DNA from: an uncultured Clostridia bacterium
Lineage (GTDB): Bacteria > Bacillota > Clostridia > Christensenellales > Borkfalkiaceae
DNA length: 22,378 nt
Direction: 5' to 3'
Assembly: GCA_944372565.1 (NCBI GenBank)
Contig: CALVZR010000169.1
Coordinates: 1 to 22,378 of the forward strand
Shown here: positions 1-6,058 of the stretch, piece by piece
How positions within the stretch are numbered: position 1 is the stretch's first letter
Layout of the letters: every line of letters starts with the position of its first letter
Made by a program: the position numbers and the translations under genes
Notes under the pieces: model-generated
Databases searched by the model: none
Seen by the model: the letters and a program-made list of their open reading frames with translations, nothing else
Told to the model about the DNA's origin: nothing

Positions 1-1491
1 CACGTTCGGATAGCGCTTTTTCAAATTGTTGAGCACCTCGTAAAGCCCGAGGATATAGCGGTGCTGAAACCCTCGGTAGGGCACGTCCGCAATATAGCGG
101 TTGAAATCCCACTTGATATAGGAAATCTTCCCGTCCCGCAGGTACCGATCGAACACGCCAAGAATGAAGGAACGCACTTCCGCCAAGGCGAGATTCAAAA
201 CGAGCTGATTACGCCCGAGCGCGGGAGCAAGAGTTGACGTTCTTATCGCCCATTCGGGATGTTTCCGATAAAGTTCGCTGTTTTCCGAAATCATTTCCGG
301 CTCGAACCAAAGGCCGAATTTCATGCCGAGCGCGGCGATTTTATCGACGAGACCGGAGATCCCGTCGGGAAGTTTCTCGAAATAAGGTTCCCAGTCGCCT
401 AAACTCAGATTATCCAGATCGCGCCTGCCGAACCAGCCGTCGTCCAGAACGAAGAGCTCTATGCCGAGTTCCTTCGCCCTCTTTGCGATTTTCAGAAGTT
501 TTTCTTCGTCGAAATCGAAATACGTCGCCTCCCAGTTGTTCACGAGAGCGGGGCGCGTGCGGTTCGCCCAATTTTCGTCGATGACGTATTTATTGAGGAA
601 ATCGTGGAAATTGCGGCTCATTTTGCCGAACCCTTCCGCGGAATAGGTGAGGATGCTTTCCGGCGTTTCGAAACTTTCGCCCGCATTCAGCTTTTCGTAA
701 AAGCCGAACGGCTGGATGCCGGTATTTACGCGGAGCATTCCGTACCGGTCGGTTTCAAACTTCGCAGAATGGTTGCCGCTGTAAATGAGATTCACTCCGA
801 TCGCTTCGCCGTAATCTTCCGTTGTTTTGTCAGTAAATAACGCGAAAAACGGGTTGATATTATGTCCGCTGGAACCGCGCGTTTCCCCCAACTCAAAAAC
901 ACCGTGAGAGAGCTTTTGCGTTTCGATATGCCGCTCTCTCGCCCAGCCGCCCGCAAGGTAGCACACGCGGTCGAATCCCTCTACCGTGAGGGACTGCGAA
1001 TACGCCGCGTCGATTTCAATCGGACAGACTTCTGCAAAAATACGGCAGTTTTTCACGATCACGTCGCACTCCTCGTAAACCGAATAATTTAGTTCGGCGC
1101 GGACGGGCGCGTTTATGCACCTGAGCGTTACGATCAGGCAGGGAACCTTCCCCCGCGCGGACGGCATAACGGAAAGCTGCGGCTTTTCGCCCGAGATTTT
1201 CGCCGAATCGTAAACGAATTCCGTAACGCAGCTGCCGTCGGCAAGCGTTGCGGAAAACATGGGAATGCGGAAATCCGTGTGCCCGAATGTGGGAAATTCG
1301 AGCGCTTTGGTTTCGTCGCTCTTTTCCTTGTCCGTACAGCAAAAAGACCGCGGCTCGGCGCGCGTCGGGATACAATCGTTAATTTTTCTCCCGTAATGAT
1401 TGCGCACGAGTTTGTTTTCCGCGTCGATTTCCAGAATATACTGCGTGTTTTTCGTTTCCAGAATAAAGAAACGCCCTTCTTGCCTGATCAT
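1..1491 (-). CDS. GH36 alpha-galactosidase, 3' end beyond window
   Basis: Hydrolyses terminal alpha-1,6-galactosyl residues, as in melibiose, raffinose or galactomannan side chains. The frame is open from ATG at 1491 to the left edge, giving 497 residues of a family usually near 730. The start is fixed by AAGGAGAAG about five bases upstream. Family motifs seen are DDGWFG at 350-355, WFEPEM from 395, and KWDFNR, whose Asp462 matches the GH36 catalytic nucleophile. The acid/base Asp lies further on, outside the window. No signal peptide is visible, so the enzyme is probably cytoplasmic and acts on imported oligosaccharides. It is the last visible gene of the galK-galM-GH20-GH36 cluster, but a 155-bp gap with a strong hairpin separates it from GH20, so it may be transcribed partly on its own. 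The family call is very secure; the exact substrate is inference. Confidence 0.95.
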   Translation of the reverse strand, partial: MIRQEGRFFILETKNTQYILEIDAENKLVRNHYGRKINDCIPTRAEPRSFCCTDKEKSDETKALEFPTFGHTDFRIPMFSATLADGSCVTEFVYDSAKISGEKPQLSVMPSARGKVPCLIVTLRCINAPVRAELNYSVYEECDVIVKNCRIFAEVCPIEIDAAYSQSLTVEGFDRVCYLAGGWARERHIETQKLSHGVFELGETRGSSGHNINPFFALFTDKTTEDYGEAIGVNLIYSGNHSAKFETDRYGMLRVNTGIQPFGFYEKLNAGESFETPESILTYSAEGFGKMSRNFHDFLNKYVIDENWANRTRPALVNNWEATYFDFDEEKLLKIAKRAKELGIELFVLDDGWFGRRDLDNLSLGDWEPYFEKLPDGISGLVDKIAALGMKFGLWFEPEMISENSELYRKHPEWAIRTSTLAPALGRNQLVLNLALAEVRSFILGVFDRYLRDGKISYIKWDFNRYIADVPYRGFQHRYILGLYEVLNNLKKRYPNV

Positions 1492-1533
1492 AATCTTCTC
1501 CTTTATTTTACTTCCCGGTGCGATTTTCTTCTA

Positions 1534-1556
1534 CCTGTTTTTGTATCCGAAACAGG
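1534..1556. promoter_or_regulatory. Inverted repeat in the GH36 leader, possible operator
   Basis: CCTGTTT at 1534-1540 and AAACAGG at 1550-1556 form perfect 7-bp arms around a 9-base spacer, 43 bp upstream of the alpha-galactosidase start. The geometry suits either a dimeric repressor site or a small leader hairpin. I found no convincing -35/-10 pair next to it and no second copy in the window, so the function is open. Confidence 0.35.
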
Positions 1557-1588
1557 CGGTTTTGTTCACTTATCTCCCCATTTTGAAG

Positions 1589-1622
1589 GCGACCCCGAAA
1601 GCGCAGGGCGCTTCGGGGTCGC
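1589..1622 (-). terminator. Strong hairpin between GH20 and GH36
   Basis: Arms 1589-1604 and 1608-1622 pair over about 15 bp, with one bulged A at 1598 and an AGG loop. The hairpin begins 24 bp after the GH20 stop codon. The run following it on the minus strand is not T-rich, so it is not a textbook intrinsic terminator. It could partly terminate, protect the 3' end of the upstream message, or set differential expression of GH36. Confidence 0.55.
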
Positions 1623-1646
1623 GAAAAAATTTCGTCCGTATTCCGA

Positions 1647-3476
1647 TCAAAGAGTGGATGTGGTTACGTTATGCCCCCAGCTGTTGAAGAAGAGATCTTC
1701 AAAAGAGGTTTCCCCGCCGAAACATCCGTACGGCAGATGTTTTTCGTCGAGTTCGGGAATACTTTCCGTTTTTCCCGCGGCAAAATCCGCCACTTTCCCG
1801 GCAACCGCCTTCACGCGCGCGATCAGACCGCCCAAGCGTTGATCCTGCACCTCGAACCCGAAGGGCTTGTTTTCCTTCGCCCACGCCGCGGCAAACGATT
1901 TATAAAATTTATCGACGCGCGAAAGGAGCGTTTTGAAATCCGCGGAAAGCGCGGCAAGGCGGGCCTTGTCCTTTTCGGCATATGCTTTTTTCAGTTCGAC
2001 GGCGAGTTTCACCTTGGTTTCGAGCACCGCGCAAAGATCCGCGAGTTCGCGGAAAAGATAGGCGTATCTGCCGCCCTTTACCGAACGGAGCGCTTTCTCC
2101 GCGCGGACATATTTTTCCGTCTGCCCTTCCTCGATGAGAGAATCGAACGTGCCGAACAGAAGATCGTCGTAAAGGAAGAATTTGCAGGAATTGTTTTTCT
2201 TCGTTTTATCCTCCGCAGGCAGATTAGGCAGATCGAGTTTCATGAAATCCTCGTAGGAAACGCCCGTCGCATAGCGGAAAAGTTCGTCGTTATCCCCGTC
2301 TTCATAAGAAAGCTGCGCCAAACGGTAGAGCGCGGGCAGCACGGAAGAGAGCAACGCCTCCGCCCCGTTATCCCCCCAGGACGTGACGAAATAATTTTCT
2401 ATGCCGCAGTCCCTGCACGCGGGCACGGCGCTCTCCGCCGTAAGGTTGGAATAGGCGTTGATCGGCGCAAAGCCCACCCATTTCCACGCACCGCCGGCAA
2501 AGGTGATCTTGTCGGTGAGCAGTTTGTGGCTTTCGATCATAGACACATAGTGATCGTAATCGGTGTGATAATAATCCCAATACACGAGCGTAACGTCCTC
2601 GGGAATCTGCCCGAGCAGTTCTTCGGGCGCTTTATCGAAATACTTGTAATATTCCCCGTCCGCAGCCATACGGAAGAACATATCGCTCCACATCGAGCAG
2701 GAAAAGCCGTGCTTTTTGGCGATGTCGAGCACGCGGCGCAGATGCGCGAGCATGATATCGAAATTCTTCACATAGCCGTGCTGCGAGAGGTATTTCCCAA
2801 GTCCGATCATATGCGCTTCGTCCATACCGATATTCACCTTGCGCGAAGTGAAGTTGTGTTCGATGGTGGAAAACATATCGTCGATGAGCTTGTAGGTCCG
2901 CTCGTCGCCGCAGAGCAGGATATCGTTGCAGTCGATAATTTCCAAATAATCCTTATACCGCGTGATCTGGTTAAGGTGCGCCAGCGTCTGGATGCACGGG
3001 ATGAGTTCGATGCCGACTTCCGCGCAGAACGTATCGATCTCGCGGATTTCTTCCTTCGTGTATCTGCCGCGCATATACCCGAAATACGGGTTGTTTTCCA
3101 GTTCGTAGGTATCTTCGGTATATAAGTAAATGTATGTATATCCGAAACACGCTAAAAGCGCCGCGGTTTCCTTCACGGTTTCCACCGTGGGAACGGCGTT
3201 TCTCGAACAGTCGATCATCACGCCGAGTTCCTTGAACGCCCTTTTCTGGCTGACCTCCCGCCCGCAGGCGAGGCAAAGCATCGCGCGGAGAAAATCGGAA
3301 ACGCTTGCATAGCCGATCTCCGCCCCTCCGTCCTTTTTCGTCACGCTGCATCCCCGTTCCACGCGATGCGCCGTGATGCGCATGCCGCCCTCGGCGAAGT
3401 TCATTTTCAGAACGCCGTTCGCGTTCCTTGCCGCTCTTTGCAGCTTTTCGTCAAGCTGCCCGATGTCGAAATTCAT
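1647..3476 (-). CDS. GH20 beta-N-acetylhexosaminidase (GH20C-like)
   Basis: Exo-acting enzyme that removes terminal beta-linked GlcNAc or GalNAc by substrate-assisted catalysis. The protein is 609 residues, similar in size to the pneumococcal GH20C type, with no signal peptide, so it is probably cytoplasmic. The TIM-barrel begins around ELGVMIDCSRNAVP. The GH20 catalytic Asp-Glu pair is Asp219-Glu220 in NIGMDEAHMIG. Aromatic residues typical of the sugar pocket appear in WSDMFF, VYWDYY and WKWVGF. The last roughly 200 residues form a charged helical region rich in Lys, Glu and Ala. The start at 3476 is preferred over an in-frame start 15 bases upstream because GAGGAGAA lies five bases before it. 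It follows the broken galM by 64 bp. Galactokinase and alpha-galactosidase neighbours point to host-type or plant glycans with mixed Gal and HexNAc. Confidence 0.9.
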   Translation of the reverse strand: MNFDIGQLDEKLQRAARNANGVLKMNFAEGGMRITAHRVERGCSVTKKDGGAEIGYASVSDFLRAMLCLACGREVSQKRAFKELGVMIDCSRNAVPTVETVKETAALLACFGYTYIYLYTEDTYELENNPYFGYMRGRYTKEEIREIDTFCAEVGIELIPCIQTLAHLNQITRYKDYLEIIDCNDILLCGDERTYKLIDDMFSTIEHNFTSRKVNIGMDEAHMIGLGKYLSQHGYVKNFDIMLAHLRRVLDIAKKHGFSCSMWSDMFFRMAADGEYYKYFDKAPEELLGQIPEDVTLVYWDYYHTDYDHYVSMIESHKLLTDKITFAGGAWKWVGFAPINAYSNLTAESAVPACRDCGIENYFVTSWGDNGAEALLSSVLPALYRLAQLSYEDGDNDELFRYATGVSYEDFMKLDLPNLPAEDKTKKNNSCKFFLYDDLLFGTFDSLIEEGQTEKYVRAEKALRSVKGGRYAYLFRELADLCAVLETKVKLAVELKKAYAEKDKARLAALSADFKTLLSRVDKFYKSFAAAWAKENKPFGFEVQDQRLGGLIARVKAVAGKVADFAAGKTESIPELDEKHLPYGCFGGETSFEDLFFNSWGHNVTTSTL

Positions 3477-3510
3477 CTTGTTTCTCCTCAATTTCTGCCT
3501 TTTATTTTTT

Positions 3511-3535
3511 CGCGGAAAACCGTCCGCGGCGGTTT
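3511..3535 (-). other. Overlapping weak hairpins between galM and GH20
   Basis: CGCGGA at 3511-3516 can pair with TCCGCG at 3523-3528, or AAACCG at 3517-3522 can pair with CGGTTT at 3530-3535; the two pairings exclude each other. They lie in the 64-bp gap between the galM frame and GH20. No proper T-tract follows on the minus strand, so this is at most a weak terminator or processing site. Confidence 0.25.
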
Positions 3536-3540
3536 CTTTT

Positions 3541-4578
3541 TTACGTTTCCGAACGGAACAGGGAAAATTTATACCTCGTTTCCGAGGAAAACACCTCGCC
3601 CTTTTTCAGAATTGCCGACGGAAAAGACGGCACGTTGCAGGCGTTGGGATAAAGCTGCGTTTCCAGGCAAAACGCGCAGTTTTTTCCGAAAACCGCCCTG
3701 CCCTTCTGCCCGTTCAGGAAATTTCCCGAATAAAACTGCATACACGGCATATCGGTGAAAACCTCCATCACGATGCAGGTTTTCGGGTCGAACGCCTTTG
3801 CCGCACAGGAATTTCCCCGCTCTTTCAGAATATAATTGAAATCGTACCCCCCGGCGATCTTTAAAAATTCGTTGTCGTCTTCGATCTCTTCGCCGATCTC
3901 CTTCATCGCGTTGAAATCGAGCGCGGTGTTTTTCACGGGGGTAATTTCGCCCGTGGGAATGAGCGCGGCATCGACTGCCGTAACGGCGTCGCTTTTGATC
4001 CTGAGGCACTCCGAAAGCACGGTTTTGGAAAAATCGCCCGAAAGGTTGAAATACGCATGATTTGTCAAAGAACACGGCGTATCCTCATCGGAAACCGCCT
4101 TGTAGGAAATGCGGAGAGAGCCGTCGTCTTACAGCGCGTAACGCACCACGACGGAAAGATTTCCCGGAAATCCCTCCTCCATGTTTCTGGAAAAATGGGT
4201 GAGTTTCAGCGCGTCGCCTTCGACCGACGCCTTCCAGAAAACCGAATCGAACCCGACCCTGCCTCCGTGCAGGCAGTTCTCCCCGTCGTTTTTGAAAAGT
4301 TGATATTTCTTTCCGTTCAGCTCAAACGCCGCTCCGCCGATGCGGTTTGCCACTCTCCCGATCACGGCGTTGAAATAATTTTCCGAACCGATATACTCTT
4401 CAATGTTGTCAAACCCGATGACAACGTCGCGCAAAACGCCGTTTACATCAGGTATAAAAATATGGTGAATCCTTGCTCCATAATTGATGATTTCCACACT
4501 CATTCCAAGCGCGTTTTTCAGCTCGTAACATTCGAGTTTTCCCTGCGGGGTTTCTTTTGTTTCCTTTAAGCGTATCAT
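3541..4578 (-). pseudogene. galM: Galactose mutarotase with in-frame TAA at codon 150
   Basis: Aldose 1-epimerase, which interconverts alpha- and beta-galactose so that galactokinase can use it. The frame from ATG 4578 to the stop at 3541 would encode about 345 residues, a full-length family member, but codon 150 (4131-4129) is TAA. The reading frame is the same on both sides, so this is a nonsense change and not a frameshift. Reading on past it gives DDGSLRISYKAVSDEDTP, exactly the stretch expected there. Before the stop are GRVANRIG and CLHGG, which carries the first active-site His. After it are NHAYFNLSG with His174 and the C-terminal GEVFSSET with the likely catalytic Glu. The truncated product therefore lacks essential residues. 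A TTG at 4068 could in principle restart translation but has only a poor ribosome site. The gene begins 2 bp after the galK stop. Sequencing error is an alternative explanation. Confidence 0.9.
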
Positions 4579-4580
4579 GA

Positions 4581-5828
4581 TTATAAAACGATCGGGCCCA
4601 CCGAACGCACTTTCAGCGGAACGACCTTCCCTCCTCCGTATATTTTTGACATATTTTCCGTAAATTCTGCCACGTATTCGTTCTGCACGACGTTGAGGAT
4701 CGTGCCCGCAAATCCCCCGCCGTGCACGCGGTTCGCGCCGCCGCGCAGATAGCGGCGGGCGATCGCCAGCGCCGTGGGAATAGCCTGATCTGTATCCCCC
4801 GCGGGAAAGGTGTTCTGCAAAAGCGTTTGCGAACTGAAACCCGATTCGTTCACCGCGTCGAGAAAAGCGACGTAATCCCCGTCGTTGAGCGCCGCGGCGA
4901 GCGCATATACCCGCTTGTTTTCCTCAAAGAAATGGATGGCGCGCTGGATGGCCCTGCCGTTCACCGCGCGTTTGAGTTCGGGCATGCGCGCGTAAAACTC
5001 CTCTTCGCGCACTTCGATCAGCCTTTCCCTGCCGAAAAAGGCGCTCACTCTGCCCATCTCTTCCGTGATGGATGCGTATTCCCCCGTGAGGTGCTTGTGA
5101 TCTCCGCCCGTATCGATGAGCACGAGGGTATAATCGGGCAACACGTTATCGATATGCGTGGGTTTCACGTCGCCCTTGGTATCGAAATTCAAAAGCGTGA
5201 GCCCGCCGAAAGCGATGGCGCTCTGATCGAGCAGTCCGCAGGGCTTGCCGAAATACACGTTTTCCGAAAACTGCGAAACGAGCGCTTTTTCCTTTGCGCC
5301 GATCTTTCCGCCGTTATATAAAAAGTTCAGGATCTCGCACACGAGCAGTTCAAACGCCGCGGAGCTGGAAACCCCCGCGCCCCCCGAAACGTTGCTCGAT
5401 GTGAGCGCGGTGAAACCGCCCGTTTTGTATCCCCGCGCGGCGAATCCCGCCGCGATGCCCTGAATGAGCGCGTCCGAAGTGCCGTGCGGGGCGCGCTCTG
5501 CCGAGCCGAGCTGCACCCTCACGTCGGGATAACCTTCCGATTTTACGGTGATCACGCCGTCGTCGGTCGGCAGGAACATCGCGATGGTGTCCAGACTGAC
5601 GGCGCAGCCGACCGCCACGCCCCCGTTATGGTCGGTATGATTGCCGATCACCTCTACCCTGCCGCTCGAGGACGCCATATATCCCGCCTGTCCGAATTCG
5701 GCAACGAAGCGCGAAATCAGCTTTTCGTAGCGTTCCCGCTGCGCCTTTGCGCTGCCGCCGTAGAGCGCGGAAAAATAAGGTTCCGCGTCCGCCGCGCTGC
5801 GGATGATCTTTCCCTTTTTCTTTTCCAT
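4581..5828 (-). CDS. galK: Galactokinase, GHMP family
   Basis: Phosphorylates galactose at C1 with ATP, the first step of the Leloir route. The protein has 415 residues. GHMP signatures are GRVEVIGNHTDHNGG at 56-70, the ATP-binding GGAGVSSSAA at 149-158, and VHGGGFAGTIL at 368-378. Arg57 and Asp201 (in LLDQSA) match the catalytic pair. The sugar-binding loop reads NHTDH where classical galactokinases have EHTDY; I recall this variant from clostridial galactokinase-family proteins, so a related sugar such as GalNAc is possible. The start at 5828 has GGAAGGTGA just upstream, while an in-frame start 30 codons earlier would include the promoter -10 region. It is first in the operon, 2 bp ahead of galM. 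No galT or galE lies in the window. Confidence 0.88.
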   Translation of the reverse strand: MEKKKGKIIRSAADAEPYFSALYGGSAKAQRERYEKLISRFVAEFGQAGYMASSSGRVEVIGNHTDHNGGVAVGCAVSLDTIAMFLPTDDGVITVKSEGYPDVRVQLGSAERAPHGTSDALIQGIAAGFAARGYKTGGFTALTSSNVSGGAGVSSSAAFELLVCEILNFLYNGGKIGAKEKALVSQFSENVYFGKPCGLLDQSAIAFGGLTLLNFDTKGDVKPTHIDNVLPDYTLVLIDTGGDHKHLTGEYASITEEMGRVSAFFGRERLIEVREEEFYARMPELKRAVNGRAIQRAIHFFEENKRVYALAAALNDGDYVAFLDAVNESGFSSQTLLQNTFPAGDTDQAIPTALAIARRYLRGGANRVHGGGFAGTILNVVQNEYVAEFTENMSKIYGGGKVVPLKVRSVGPIVL

Positions 5829-5875
5829 AAAATCACCTTCCAACCCCGCAGGTATTTTTTTGATTATTCCGTTAC

Positions 5876-5904
5876 AGTATATCATTTTTTCGCAAGGCTT
5901 GCAA
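5876..5904 (-). promoter_or_regulatory. Promoter of the galK operon
   Basis: On the minus strand, -35 TTGCAA (5899-5904) and -10 TATACT (5876-5881) are separated by exactly 17 bp. Transcription would begin near 5869, about 40 bases before the galK start codon. It faces away from the leuS promoter, whose -35 lies 55 bp to the right. Confidence 0.75.
5892..5902. promoter_or_regulatory. Short palindrome overlapping the galK -35
   Basis: GCAAG and CTTGC arms around a single G overlap the galK -35 box. The location suits repressor binding, but the arms are only 5 bp and no regulator gene lies beside it, so chance is a real alternative. Confidence 0.3.
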
Positions 5905-5958
5905 TGAAATTTCGGCAAATAATCGCAATATTTTTATTTCCCCCCGCCGCTCAAAACC

Positions 5959-5987
5959 TTGACACAGAATTTATTATATATTATAAT
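5959..5987 (+). promoter_or_regulatory. Consensus sigma-A promoter for leuS
   Basis: TTGACA (5959-5964), a 17-bp spacer and TATAAT (5982-5987) match the consensus at every position. Transcription should begin near 5994-5996, leaving a leader of roughly 65 bases. That is too short for the T-box that often precedes aminoacyl-tRNA synthetase genes in Firmicutes. Confidence 0.92.
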
Positions 5988-6024
5988 AAATAGCGGAATT
6001 GGAACGATTAAAAACGATAGAAAA

Positions 6025-6043
6025 AACCGCCGCGCAGGCGGTT
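6025..6043 (+). promoter_or_regulatory. Leader hairpin directly before the leuS ribosome site
   Basis: AACCGCC (6025-6031) and GGCGGTT (6037-6043) make a 7-bp stem with loop GCGCA. The stem ends one base before GGAGG at 6045-6049. It may hold the ribosome site open or tune initiation. No T-tract follows, so it is not a terminator. Confidence 0.5.
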
Positions 6044-6058
6044 CGGAGGCAGGACTTT

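Noticed and set aside
1671..3125. A 484-codon open frame on the plus strand opposite GH20
   Set aside because: Antisense to a gene with a clear GH20 active site; no domain of its own.
4068..4131. galM break as a frameshift, programmed readthrough or split functional gene
   Set aside because: Both halves are in the same frame, so it is not a frameshift. No readthrough element is evident, TAA ends other genes here, and the only restart codon (TTG 4068) has a poor ribosome site and would miss the N-terminal active-site half.
5999..6058. Longer leuS start at TTG 5999
   Set aside because: It lies at the predicted transcription start without a ribosome site; ATG 6059 has GGAGG nine bases upstream and gives normal LeuRS length.
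5988..6058. T-box or other tRNA-sensing leader for leuS
   Set aside because: The leader is about 65 bases with one simple hairpin; there is no room for specifier and antiterminator stems.
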